Assembly: GCF_947495275.1 (NCBI RefSeq)
Contig: NZ_CANLYL010000002.1
Coordinates: forward strand, 310,001 to 374,000
Source: an uncultured Roseobacter sp.
GTDB lineage: Bacteria; Pseudomonadota; Alphaproteobacteria; Rhodobacterales; Rhodobacteraceae
Direction of reading: 5' to 3'
DNA length: 64,000 nt
Made by a program: the position numbers and the translations under genes. Shown piece after piece: positions 51,765-60,290 of this stretch. The stretch's first letter is position 1; each line of letters opens with the position of its first letter. The notes under the pieces are model-generated. The model was not told the DNA's origin and searched no databases. It was given only the letters and a program-made list of their open reading frames with translations.

Positions 51765-54644
51765 TTACACGTCCCCCTTTGCGGTGTCGGGCCCTTCGGG
51801 GGCCAGGTCATCCCGTGAGGGATCAATATCCATCGGATGTTCGCTGTCGACGACATGAGCGCGCCGCGCGAGCCGCGAGAAGCTTTCCAGCGACAGCATC
51901 ACAGCACCGACCACGGCCAGGAAGACACCCAAGTCAAAGAGGGCGGCAGTGGCCAGTTCGAACTTTTCAAAGGGCGGGATGCGCACGTAGGTGAAATCGG
52001 ATGTCAGGAAGGGCTTGCCGACAAACCATGATCCGATACCTGTCAGGCCGGCGATCAGGACACCTGCCCCGATGACACCGTGATAGGGATATTTCAGCCG
52101 CGCCGAGGTCCATGCAAACCCGCTCGCCATATATTGCATCACGACTGCTATGGAGACGACGAGACCGGCGATGAACCCACCCCCAGGGTCATTGTGACCG
52201 CGCAGGAAGATGTAGAAACCGACCATCAGCACCACCGGCATGATGACCCGTGTCAAAACAACCATCATCATCGGATGCATGTCGCCTGCGCGGGGCTGGT
52301 CAGGTTTTCGGTTCAGAAGCCTTGCTCGTACTGGACCGTCGAGCAGTGTCTCGGTCAGCGCATAGATCAGCAGAGCCGCGATACCCAGCACGATGATTTC
52401 GCCATAGGTGTCGAAACCCCGGAAGTCGACAAGAATGACATTGACGACGTTGGTGCCGCCGCCGCCTTTGTATGAATTGGCCAGATGGAACTCCGAGATT
52501 GGCGTGCTGACCGCGTCGCGGAGCAGGTAGTGATAGGCCAGAGCAAAGGTTGCAAGACCCCCTGCGATCGCGACGCCGGTATCACGCACGCGCCGCAGTA
52601 CCGTGCTTTCAACCGGTGTATGGTTCGGCAGGAAATTCAGAGCCAGCAGCAGCAAGATGATGGTCACCACTTCCACAGTGAACTGGGTCATGGCCAGATC
52701 GGGCGCGCTGAAGAAAACGAACCCGATGGAAACCATCAAACCGACGATGCCGATCAGGATCAGCGACAAAAAGCGGTTTCGGTGCATCAAAACCAACCCA
52801 CAGGTTGCCGCGACCAACATAGCCCAACCGGCGATGAGCACGGGGCTTGCCGCCTGCACAGACCGCGTTGGCAAGGAACTTGTGCCGGTGCTCCACGCGT
52901 GAAAGCCCGCCGCGATCATGGCAACGGACGCGATGGCCACATAGCGGGTGAAGGCACCATTGTGCAATGTCAGGACAATCTTCTGCGCGAGCGACGCTGC
53001 GGCCTCGACAATGGCCTCAAAGATGACCTTGGCTTCGGGGCGCGGCGTGTTTTCCCAAAACCGCAGCATCGGTGTGAAAACGGCCAGCAGGATCAGACCG
53101 CCCGCCGTCGCGATCATGGACATATAGAGCGGCGGAACGAACCCGTGCCAGATTTTGAAATGGGCTTTGGGGACCTCTGCTGCGTCACCAAGCAACGAGG
53201 CGGTGACCATTTTGACAAAAGGTTCGGCGACAAACGGGGCAATGCCGATCACGATAACGGGCACGATCAGCAGACCCGGGGGCAGCCACATGCCAGCACC
53301 GGGATCGTGTGGTTTGGCAGGGTAGTCATCGCGCACCGGTCCGAGAAACACATGCCCGATCAGACGGAAGCAATAGGCCGCAGAAAAAAGTGAGCCAAGC
53401 GTTGCCATAACCGGCAGCAGCCAGTTGACGCCGAACAAGGCAGTATGCGTGGCTTCTTCGAGCATCATTTCCTTGGACAGGAACCCGTTGAGCAAGGGTA
53501 TGCCGGCCATTGACAGGGCGGCCAAAGTGGCAATCACAAAGGTTACGGGCATCAGTTTGCGCAGGCCCCCCAGCCGCCGGATATCGCGGGTATGCGCTTC
53601 GTGGTCGATGATCCCTGCCGACATGAAGAGCGCGGCCTTGAAGGTTGCATGATTGAGGATGTGAAACACTGCGGCCATCGCGCCAAAGGCTGTGCCGGTC
53701 CCCAAAAGCATCGTGATCAGCCCCAGATGGCTGACGGTCGAGAACGCCAGCAGGGCTTTGAGGTCGTGCTTGAAGAGCGCAATCACCGCACCCAGAACCA
53801 TTGTGACCAGACCTGCGGTGGTGACGATTGCAAACCATTCCGGCGTCCCGGACAGAATCGGCCACAGACGGGCCATCAGGAAAATACCGGCTTTCACCAT
53901 CGTCGCGGAGTGCAGGTAGGCCGAGACCGGCGTTGGTGCGGCCATCGCGTGGGGCAGCCAGAAGTGGAATGGGAACTGTGCGGATTTTGTGAAACAACCC
54001 AGCAGGATCAATAGCAGCGCAGGCAGGTAGAGAGGGTCGGCTTGAATGAGTTCACGATTTTGCAAAATGACGCTGAGGTCGTAGCTGCCCACGATTTGCC
54101 CAAGGATCAGCATGCCACCGATCATTGCCAGGCCGCCCATACCCGTGACCGCCAGCGCCATACGCGCGCCCTGTCGACCCGCAGGCAGATGTTTCCAATA
54201 ACCGATGAGCAGGAAGGAGGACAGGGAGGTCAGCTCCCAGAAAATAAGCAAAAGCAATATGTTATCGCTCAGAACGATCCCGACCATCGCGCCCTGAAAC
54301 AGCAGCAGGTAGGTGAAGAATTCGCCCATGTTATCATCGCGACTGAGGTAGTGGCGGGCATAGGCAATGATCAACAGGCCAATGCCAAGGATCAACAGGG
54401 CAAAGAAAAAGCCTAACCCATCCAGCATCAGCGTGAAATTCAACCCCAGCGTCGGCATCCAATCGACCCGAGCCAAGACCACTTCACCGGCGAGAACGGC
54501 AGGCAGATTTGTCAGCAAGCCCAAAAAGGCCGAAAGCGATACGATGAATGTGACACCTGCACAGGCAGCCCGTCCTGCGGCATTCATCAGTCCGGGTAGG
54601 AGCGCTCCAAAAAAGGGTAAAGCAACGATGAAAAAGAGGGACAC
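51765..54644 (-). CDS. mnhA: Fused Mrp antiporter subunits A and B
   Basis: The 959-residue protein begins with a NuoL-like MrpA domain of about 20 helices (FWELTSLSSFLLIGYWKH near residue 135, KSAQFPFHFWLPHAM near 220, LLAFSTVSHLGLIT near 300). It includes the MrpA C-terminal domain (DUF4040-like) and ends with an MnhB domain (MMVVLTRVIMPVVLMVGFYIFLRGHNDPGGGFIAGL near 785). The A-B fusion defines the six-gene group-2 Mrp/Pha type. The complex exports sodium or potassium against protons, aiding salt and alkali tolerance. Confidence 0.94.
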   Translation of the reverse strand: MSLFFIVALPFFGALLPGLMNAAGRAACAGVTFIVSLSAFLGLLTNLPAVLAGEVVLARVDWMPTLGLNFTLMLDGLGFFFALLILGIGLLIIAYARHYLSRDDNMGEFFTYLLLFQGAMVGIVLSDNILLLLIFWELTSLSSFLLIGYWKHLPAGRQGARMALAVTGMGGLAMIGGMLILGQIVGSYDLSVILQNRELIQADPLYLPALLLILLGCFTKSAQFPFHFWLPHAMAAPTPVSAYLHSATMVKAGIFLMARLWPILSGTPEWFAIVTTAGLVTMVLGAVIALFKHDLKALLAFSTVSHLGLITMLLGTGTAFGAMAAVFHILNHATFKAALFMSAGIIDHEAHTRDIRRLGGLRKLMPVTFVIATLAALSMAGIPLLNGFLSKEMMLEEATHTALFGVNWLLPVMATLGSLFSAAYCFRLIGHVFLGPVRDDYPAKPHDPGAGMWLPPGLLIVPVIVIGIAPFVAEPFVKMVTASLLGDAAEVPKAHFKIWHGFVPPLYMSMIATAGGLILLAVFTPMLRFWENTPRPEAKVIFEAIVEAAASLAQKIVLTLHNGAFTRYVAIASVAMIAAGFHAWSTGTSSLPTRSVQAASPVLIAGWAMLVAATCGLVLMHRNRFLSLILIGIVGLMVSIGFVFFSAPDLAMTQFTVEVVTIILLLLALNFLPNHTPVESTVLRRVRDTGVAIAGGLATFALAYHYLLRDAVSTPISEFHLANSYKGGGGTNVVNVILVDFRGFDTYGEIIVLGIAALLIYALTETLLDGPVRARLLNRKPDQPRAGDMHPMMMVVLTRVIMPVVLMVGFYIFLRGHNDPGGGFIAGLVVSIAVVMQYMASGFAWTSARLKYPYHGVIGAGVLIAGLTGIGSWFVGKPFLTSDFTYVRIPPFEKFELATAALFDLGVFLAVVGAVMLSLESFSRLARRAHVVDSEHPMDIDPSRDDLAPEGPDTAKGDV

Positions 54645-55024
54645 GTCAAATCCTTATCCAATTAGTCTTTCAAACTGCAATGAAACGATTGAGTTTGCAA
54701 AGACATACCGGCAATTAGATCGCAATGTTGCAATCGCCGCATAATTGTAAATGTCTCCGCCCGGTTTCTGACGGGCCAATGGTTGATAAGGTGATGAGCC
54801 GTCCGCCAATTTTCTGAGCATCTATCCAAATTCGACTGAGGCAAACAAAGGTTTGATTCGGCAGAGATTGACTGCGGATCATTGGCGCGAGCGTAGGGAT
54901 GTTTTGTCGCTGCTGCTTGCCCGGTTTCTTAGACCAGCTTTCGGTTTTGAGGACATGATCTTTCGAACACCTGATTAACCTATCAATGATAGTCATCGGT
55001 TCAGCGTTAGTACGAAGGCCTGAT
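54645..55024. other. Gene-free divergent promoter region, 380 bp
   Basis: No convincing gene is present. The stretch is AT-richer than its surroundings and must contain the promoters of the leftward mnh operon and the rightward MCP-like gene. A 13-bp inverted repeat CTATCAATGATAG lies at 54980-54992, 33 bp before the MCP-like start, and may be an operator. Open frames on the minus strand here have no family-like content. Confidence 0.5.
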
Positions 55025-55639
55025 ATGGAACTAAATCTGGACTGGACCAAAGATTCCGTTGTGCAGCTTGAAGATGAGATTCTTCCAGTGCTGTGGATTC
55101 CGATCGACTTCGTTCTTGAACAGAGCGGCAATGCGGACATTCAGGATGTTTCTGGAAGAATGGACCGTGCGGCGGATTTGCTGCGTTCGTCGGGCAGCGA
55201 GAATTTTCAGGCAGAAGGGGCTATGGTTGAGGCAGCGCACCGCGAAATTTGCCAGGTCGCTGCCAACTCTGTGGACCAGACACATGAGCTTTTGAAAGAC
55301 TTCGCTTCTGATCAGACCGATCCTGATCGGCGCGCCGCCGTTCTGAAGTCGATTCGTGAAATGATGCGCCCAGCAGTTCTCGAAGCCATCAATGTCTTGC
55401 GCGAAACATTTTTGACCATGGTTCTGTCGCGACAGTACAAGCACGCCAATATGTCGAAACATTCGATCGCGGAACTGGATGTGATAAGTAAGAAAATTTT
55501 CTACGTCGCGATCAACGCTTCCGTTGAAGCTGCGCGGCTCGGCGATCAAGGGGCTGGGTTCGCGCATATCAGCACCGAAATTCGCAGCTTGTCTCAAAGC
55601 GCCCGTACTGCCATCGACAATATGAAATCCGGTCGATAG
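55025..55639 (+). CDS. Small soluble MCP-like signalling protein
   Basis: This 204-residue protein has no signal peptide, membrane segment or HAMP domain. Its C-terminal part (about residues 145-200) carries a shortened version of the chemoreceptor signalling hairpin: ISKKIFYVAINASVEAARLG, then GAGFAHISTEIRSLSQSAR, matching the (I)xxIAxQTNLLALNAAIEAARAG and GFAVVAxEVRxLA consensus. The first 140 residues are helical and unassigned. It could couple to CheW/CheA-like partners, or be a stand-alone coiled-coil regulator. It is a lone gene between the mnh operon and a convergent gene. Confidence 0.75.
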   Translation: MELNLDWTKDSVVQLEDEILPVLWIPIDFVLEQSGNADIQDVSGRMDRAADLLRSSGSENFQAEGAMVEAAHREICQVAANSVDQTHELLKDFASDQTDPDRRAAVLKSIREMMRPAVLEAINVLRETFLTMVLSRQYKHANMSKHSIAELDVISKKIFYVAINASVEAARLGDQGAGFAHISTEIRSLSQSARTAIDNMKSGR

Positions 55640-55708
55640 GGCGATGTGTGCTGTAAAAGAGCTTATGCGACACGACTGATCTGCCTGCATTTTTCAGCTG
55701 GGAGCTTT

Positions 55709-55963
55709 TCAGGCCGTCCATCGGTCGAGTTTTGGAATTCCGCGGGTAAAGGCCCAAGCCATAATCCGGGGCATCCCTTTGGCGGTCAAGGCATCCACGC
55801 AGTGTGACTGAAACTCCTCGACGGATACTCCGGGATGGCGAAATGCCCCGTCCGCGTAACACAGCGAACAATACGTTACGCTGCGGCTTCCGTCTTTCTC
55901 GATGCCGCCACCTTCAGGGTCCCTATCAAACGGCATTCCGCAACTCTGGCATCTTTTCCCCAT
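55709..55963 (-). CDS. Small putative zinc-ribbon protein
   Basis: The 84-residue protein begins MGKRCQSCGMPFDRDPEG and has a second cysteine pair in YCSLCYADGAF, so four cysteines can bind zinc (PF12674-like zinc ribbon). The rest is ...VEEFQSHCVDALTAKGMPR, typical of the family. Function unknown. ATG 55963 has AAGGAGA upstream. It is divergent from a merR gene and shares a dyad operator with it. Confidence 0.85.
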   Translation of the reverse strand: MGKRCQSCGMPFDRDPEGGGIEKDGSRSVTYCSLCYADGAFRHPGVSVEEFQSHCVDALTAKGMPRIMAWAFTRGIPKLDRWTA

Positions 55964-55989
55964 AATATTCTCCTTGATCTGTGCTTCAA

Positions 55990-56013
55990 AACCATGGAAT
56001 CTAAACCATGGTT
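55990..56013. promoter_or_regulatory. MerR-type dyad operator
   Basis: AACCATGG (55990-55997) and CCATGGTT (56006-56013) form perfect 8-bp arms around an 8-bp spacer. A third half-site ATGGTTT follows at 56022-56028, directly before the merR start. The site lies between the divergent zinc-ribbon and merR genes, as expected for MerR control of both. Confidence 0.75.
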
Positions 56014-56031
56014 CATAATCTATGGTTTTAG

Positions 56032-56409
56032 ATGCGTATTGGAGAACTGTCAAAGAGATCCGGGTTTAGCCGCGACGCGATCCGCTTATATGAAAAGCAG
56101 GGTCTGATACCGGTATGCGGTCGCGAAGGCGGCAATAACTACAAGACCTACCCGGAAGAGGCGATCATGACGCTGGAGGTCGTTCGGGACGCGCAGGCAG
56201 CGGGGGTCAGCATCGGAGACCTCGCAATCCTGCTATCGCAACTTGATGCCGCGGACGGGGATGATCTGGACGGCGATGCGTTTCTCGCCAGCAAGATCGA
56301 AGAGGTTCAGGCCCGCATCGACGCTTCTCTGAGGTTTTTGAAAACGCTGGAAGACACACGGCAGGCGCTTGCAATTGCGCCTTACAAAACCATGCCTTCG
56401 GGCGAGTGA
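56032..56409 (+). CDS. MerR-family transcriptional regulator
   Basis: The 125-residue protein has the MerR helix-turn-helix (MRIGELSKRSGFSRDAIRLYEKQGLI), a second wing (NYKTYPEEAIMTLEVVRDAQ) and a C-terminal coiled-coil dimer helix. No conserved cysteine set for metal or redox sensing is visible; a single Cys is near residue 29. No ribosome site precedes the ATG, and the dyad ends next to it, so the mRNA may be leaderless. It likely regulates the divergent zinc-ribbon gene. Confidence 0.9.
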   Translation: MRIGELSKRSGFSRDAIRLYEKQGLIPVCGREGGNNYKTYPEEAIMTLEVVRDAQAAGVSIGDLAILLSQLDAADGDDLDGDAFLASKIEEVQARIDASLRFLKTLEDTRQALAIAPYKTMPSGE

Positions 56410-56474
56410 CATGCCAACAGGCGACTAGCTCAACACCTGTCGCAGGCGGCAGGTGCATGAAATATCCCAGCCCG

Positions 56475-57917
56475 CTATTTTAGGTTCCTGTCTGCAAGAT
56501 AATCGCCCAATCGCAGGCTGAGCTGAACAATAGAAAACGTTGGGTTGCAAAAACCGCCAGAAGGGAAAACTGATGACCCTGCGCAGAAAAGATTGTCACT
56601 TCCAAATACTTGAGCGTTCAAGTCCACAACGCCCGTTTCCGGGGTTGCCGCCATTCGTGTACCGCCCATGTGATGATAGCCGCCGGGGCAATGACCACCG
56701 CCTTCACAACTAAACTCAAGCTCAGATGATAAGACCCAGTCATCCAGACGCATCCTGACCTTGGTTTTTTCTGCAAAAAATTGTCCAAGGGCTAGTGCCG
56801 GTTCTCGAAATGTCCTTCGGTCCAGATCGCTTCGACGCCAGTGCAACTTCGCACGCGGATTGCCAAATCGGTCTACGTCCGAGGACAGTGTAACACGGTT
56901 TTCAAACACGGGTTCTTGTTCCGATGAACTGCGCAACCACGCGATGCGGGCAGGCGCTTCGGGCGCCGTGCCCAATAACTTGGCTATCCAGCTTGGTGGG
57001 GTGCAGTCCATATCCGGGTCGCGGTCAAGCCGGATTCGGCAGTTCAGCAACCCATTTTCGGTCATAAACCGTTGTGTCGGGGCAACGTACAATCGGCTTC
57101 GCGAGAAGGGCAGGTAAACGTCGTCATCTCCAAAAGACGTCCCTTCACAAAAAGCAACCTCACCGATGGTTTGGGTCAAATGCTCCATCCAGTAACGTCC
57201 GACAAGGTCATTTTTGTTGCCTAAACCATTGTTATGATCCCGATTCCACTGCAATAAAATGCGGTTGTTCTCGATGCCGCCGCAGGCAAGAACGAACGCA
57301 TCTGCCTTCACGACAACCGAATGGCCGGAGTAGTTTTCAAAACGGACGGATGTTATTTTCTGGTCTTCTAACATGGCCTCCTGGGCGTTGGCATGCAGCA
57401 AGACATCAATGCCGGGGTCGGAGGAAAACGGTTCGCGGTACTTCTCTGCAAAACGTACCGGTTGCGAGAAAACAAAATGAACTCTGCGTAGATCATCCGT
57501 GCCTTCCAGCGCGCTGTCGTCCGGGAATTCCGGGATTTCGACAACTTCGCGGGCTTCATCCAGAAACGGATCGAGATCGCTACGCGAGATAGGCCACTCG
57601 GTAAGCGGAAAACCGGGTTTTGCTTGAAAATCCAACTCCTCCAGCGGACGGCACATCCCCCCCCAGTGATTTGTGGTGCCGCCAAAGAAACGCAGACGCG
57701 CGGTTTCGATGTCAAAGTACTCGTCGCCCTCAACGCTACCCTGGTATATTGCCTGCGAGTCGTCTTCCCAGTCTTCGCCGCCGCCTTCGGCCAGCAAGAC
57801 CGTTTGCCCTCTTGAACGCAATTTTTGAGCCAAGGAAATGCCGGCAGCACCCGCGCCGATCACACATACATCATAATTTGCCGAAATTCCGGTTTCAGGG
57901 GTCAGATATCGCAGCAA
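56475..57917 (-). CDS. GMC-family flavin oxidoreductase
   Basis: This 480-residue protein has the FAD-binding GAGAAG motif (residues 21-26), FFGGTTNHWGGMCRPLEELDF near residue 78, ACGGIENNRILL near 213, and the C-terminal GMC_oxred_C region with HHMGGTRMAATPETGVVD and CNPTFSIVQLSLRLGDYLAD. The catalytic His-containing HHMGG is near residue 420. Substrate (sugar or alcohol) is unknown. The start is TTG 57917 with AGGGG upstream, immediately after the stop of a small Tat-signal gene. Confidence 0.88.
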   Translation of the reverse strand: MLRYLTPETGISANYDVCVIGAGAAGISLAQKLRSRGQTVLLAEGGGEDWEDDSQAIYQGSVEGDEYFDIETARLRFFGGTTNHWGGMCRPLEELDFQAKPGFPLTEWPISRSDLDPFLDEAREVVEIPEFPDDSALEGTDDLRRVHFVFSQPVRFAEKYREPFSSDPGIDVLLHANAQEAMLEDQKITSVRFENYSGHSVVVKADAFVLACGGIENNRILLQWNRDHNNGLGNKNDLVGRYWMEHLTQTIGEVAFCEGTSFGDDDVYLPFSRSRLYVAPTQRFMTENGLLNCRIRLDRDPDMDCTPPSWIAKLLGTAPEAPARIAWLRSSSEQEPVFENRVTLSSDVDRFGNPRAKLHWRRSDLDRRTFREPALALGQFFAEKTKVRMRLDDWVLSSELEFSCEGGGHCPGGYHHMGGTRMAATPETGVVDLNAQVFGSDNLFCAGSSVFPSGGFCNPTFSIVQLSLRLGDYLADRNLK

Positions 57918-57919
57918 GA

Positions 57920-58084
57920 TCAGCCCCTGTTCTTATGATGATCGCGCAGCCTTTCAATGTCGTTGGTCGAAAGTATCCATCCGTTCCGAACAACCCAGCG
58001 CTCTCCAAGTTTGGCAATGCCGCCTAATTGGTGTCCGAGGAACGGAACAAGCAAAATGGAGAAGAATTTTCGACGCGAAATCAT
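57920..58084 (-). CDS. 54-residue twin-arginine-signal protein upstream of the GMC gene
   Basis: The frame encodes MISRRKFFSILLVPFLG, matching the Tat motif (S/T)RRxFxK-like with a hydrophobic stretch, then a short tail with RWVVRNGWILSTNDIERL. Its TGA lies 2 bp before the GMC TTG start, so translation is likely coupled. Membrane GMC dehydrogenases often have a Tat-signal small subunit, but those are near 200 residues; this one is far shorter. The ribosome site is weak, so the gene call is tentative, supported by motif and spacing. Confidence 0.55.
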   Translation of the reverse strand: MISRRKFFSILLVPFLGHQLGGIAKLGERWVVRNGWILSTNDIERLRDHHKNRG

Positions 58085-58274
58085 ACTGAAACCGGGGGAT
58101 ATTGAAGCTGTCCGCAAACTTGCACATCGTTTGATGATTGACAAGAAAGGTGGCGGAAAGCTCGACCAAGGCGGCCACATCACCTAACCGACGCGTATCT
58201 ATGGTCACCGCGTTGGGAGGGTGCCATCACGTGCTTGCGTCGCGGATTTTCGTGCCCGCATTGGTCGTCTGTCC

Positions 58275-59039
58275 TCAGGGAAACGTTTTGAAATGCAACG
58301 ATACCCAGTCACTTTTCAGATCGCTTTTGGCTCCCCCCGGCTCGACAAAAACCGAATTCAGCAAGCAAACCGATCTCTCGGGCAGGCGAGGCGACACCTG
58401 ACCGGCGGCATGGGTTTTCATGGTCAGCGACATGGACACCGCGCCGGTTTCCTGCGAGCGGCAAAGAATCTGAACGGATTGATTTGCCGCGACGCCGTCT
58501 TGGTCAAACAAAACAAAGCCATTTCCCATGGCAACCCATTCACGACTTAAGCTCCTGCGGCTATCTTCGCCATCAAGTGTCCCAAAGTGGACAAGAAGCT
58601 TTGAGGATCGGCGGTACATCTCCGTAATGCTGGTGGCTGGAAGGTCTTGATCAGACAGCTCTTCAATTAGTGCCTCCTGACCAACCGATTTCAGGAAACT
58701 CAGCAAATCGTTCCGATTTTTATATGTTAGAGTTTGGTCGTAGGACGAAACCGTGAGGCTGTGCAGACCGTTGCCAAAAGGCTGCAATTCGCTGACTTTT
58801 GCCCGAACTTGCTGCGCACTGAGATCGACCTGATCACGGGCCCCCGCCCAAATTACCGCCTTATAAGCGCGTGGATCGAATGGGAAGGTACGCCCTTCAA
58901 GGGCCTCGCCTACGCGCACGGTAACGGAGAGTTCCTCGTCCGGTTCCAGCAGGAACGCGGATGGTTCCAGCCAGTATTCGTGGGCTTCTGCCATCCCGCC
59001 GAGGATCATCGCCGTCAACAAGCCCAGTATTCTAAACAT
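58275..59039 (-). CDS. DUF4198 exported protein
   Basis: The 254-residue protein has a signal peptide (cleavage near AEA-HEYW, residue 19) and the DUF4198 start AHEYWLEPSAFLLEPDEELSVTVRVGEALEG. DUF4198 proteins are periplasmic, beta-rich and sometimes linked to metal (nickel) uptake, but none of that is visible directly here. It overlaps the anti-sigma gene by 8 bp, so it belongs to the gsp/sigma operon. It may be a secreted or envelope cargo of this system. Confidence 0.82.
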   Translation of the reverse strand: MFRILGLLTAMILGGMAEAHEYWLEPSAFLLEPDEELSVTVRVGEALEGRTFPFDPRAYKAVIWAGARDQVDLSAQQVRAKVSELQPFGNGLHSLTVSSYDQTLTYKNRNDLLSFLKSVGQEALIEELSDQDLPATSITEMYRRSSKLLVHFGTLDGEDSRRSLSREWVAMGNGFVLFDQDGVAANQSVQILCRSQETGAVSMSLTMKTHAAGQVSPRLPERSVCLLNSVFVEPGGAKSDLKSDWVSLHFKTFP

Positions 59040-59691
59040 CGTTCAAAATTCCTGCGGATAAAACCGGCCCTGTAGGGGCTCCGGTTGGGGAACCGCCAAG
59101 AGGTTCTAAGCTGACGGCCAATGTCAGCCCCTGCGCTATCGAGACATCTGATCGCACATTTATCTGCCCACCGGGCGGCAGGACGCCCAATGAAAGAGGC
59201 ACACCATTGTCGCCAATGAGCCAAACTTCGAAATCGGTGTTCTCTGGCCGCTGGCTTTCAAGCGGTGTGACTGTCAACAACTGATCTCCCTGATCATAGC
59301 TGGCCTGGAAAGAGTATCCCGTTTCGATGGCTTCCAAACGCGCAACATATTCCGGTGAATTGGGCCGTAATTGCGAACTGAAAATCACCAGAACCGCTGC
59401 CAGCCCTGCCGCGATAAGAGTTGGTAAGAAGGGCAAGCGCCATGTACTGCGCCCGACTGTTGCTGGCTTGCCAAACAAGCGTCGATCAATGGCCCTCTTC
59501 ACCCAGTCGGGCGGGCTCGCCAGGTGATATTCGATGTTGAGAGAAGCAAGGCGCTCTTCCCATGCGAAGACACTTTGAACCAAAGCAGGTTCTTTCTTCA
59601 GTTGCTCGGTAAACGCGATTCGATCGGCGTGACCCATGAGACCAATGACATATTCGGCGGCATCTGCGTCCTGCGTGTCGGTGACATTCAT
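59032..59691 (-). CDS. RskA-like membrane anti-sigma factor
   Basis: This 219-residue protein has an N-terminal anti-sigma region (DAAEYVIGLMGHADRIAFTEQLKKEP), one transmembrane helix around residues 95-115 (LPFLPTLIAAGLAAVLVIF) and a C-terminal RskA domain (FEVWLIGDNGVPLSLGVLPPGGQINV). ATG 59691 overlaps the sigma stop by 4 bp. It should sequester the sigma factor directly upstream. Confidence 0.9.
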   Translation of the reverse strand: MNVTDTQDADAAEYVIGLMGHADRIAFTEQLKKEPALVQSVFAWEERLASLNIEYHLASPPDWVKRAIDRRLFGKPATVGRSTWRLPFLPTLIAAGLAAVLVIFSSQLRPNSPEYVARLEAIETGYSFQASYDQGDQLLTVTPLESQRPENTDFEVWLIGDNGVPLSLGVLPPGGQINVRSDVSIAQGLTLAVSLEPLGGSPTGAPTGPVLSAGILNDV

Positions 59692-60290
59692 TGCGAATTC
59701 TCCTTCAGGCAATCGCGCAGCAACAGGAGACTTCGACGTAGCCATGTACGCATGGTGTTCAACGGGATTTGAAACCTGTCAGCGAGTTCCTGATAGCTGT
59801 AGCCTTCGATATAGGCTGATTGCACGGCTTCGGCCTTGCGAGCACCTAGCTTCTCCAGACATTGATCGAGCTGCGCGCGCTGCATCGAATGGGCTGTCAT
59901 CGTTTCGGGTCCGGGCGCGGTGTCGGCTATATCGAAGGCATCGGTAATGGGAACCGATGGTGCTTTTCGGCGCCGCAAGCGGTCAATGGACAGGTTGCGT
60001 GTAATTGCGATCAACCAGGACATCGGCTGTGCCTGACCTGGTCGGAAGCGATCCGCTTCTTGCCAGATGCGTACGTAAGCTTCCTGTAGCGCGTCTTCGG
60101 CTTCCGCGCGATCTTTCAGCATTCTCAAAGTAACGCCAAATAGCTTGCGCGACGTCACCAGATATAACTGATCGAAGGCCGCTCGGTCGCGAGAGGCGAC
60201 GCGGCGGATGAGATCAGACAGGTCAGGCTCAACCCGCCGAAGAGGTGTTACGTTGTTGCTGCCATCGACGGCTATCGAATTGTTCATCAA
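59688..60290 (-). CDS. ECF sigma factor (SigK/RpoE-like) coupled to gspD
   Basis: The 200-residue protein has sigma region 2 (RAAFDQLYLVTSRKLFGVTLR, ALQEAYVRIWQEADRFRPG, WLIAITRNLSIDRLRRRK) and region 4 (AVQSAYIEGYSYQELADRFQIPLNTMRTWLRRSLLLL). It resembles the SigK group partnered with RskA-type anti-sigmas. Its ATG overlaps the gspD stop by 4 bp and its stop overlaps the anti-sigma start by 4 bp. It is thus built into the type II secretion operon. Confidence 0.92.
   Translation of the reverse strand: MMNNSIAVDGSNNVTPLRRVEPDLSDLIRRVASRDRAAFDQLYLVTSRKLFGVTLRMLKDRAEAEDALQEAYVRIWQEADRFRPGQAQPMSWLIAITRNLSIDRLRRRKAPSVPITDAFDIADTAPGPETMTAHSMQRAQLDQCLEKLGARKAEAVQSAYIEGYSYQELADRFQIPLNTMRTWLRRSLLLLRDCLKENSQ

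Noticed and set aside
54715..55140. Minus-strand 141-residue frame overlapping the MCP-like gene
   Set aside because: It overlaps the better-supported MCP-like gene, lacks a ribosome site, and has no domain signature.
57954..58208. Alternative minus-strand frame over the small Tat gene
   Set aside because: It has no signal or domain, while the overlapping frame has a Tat motif and couples to the GMC start.
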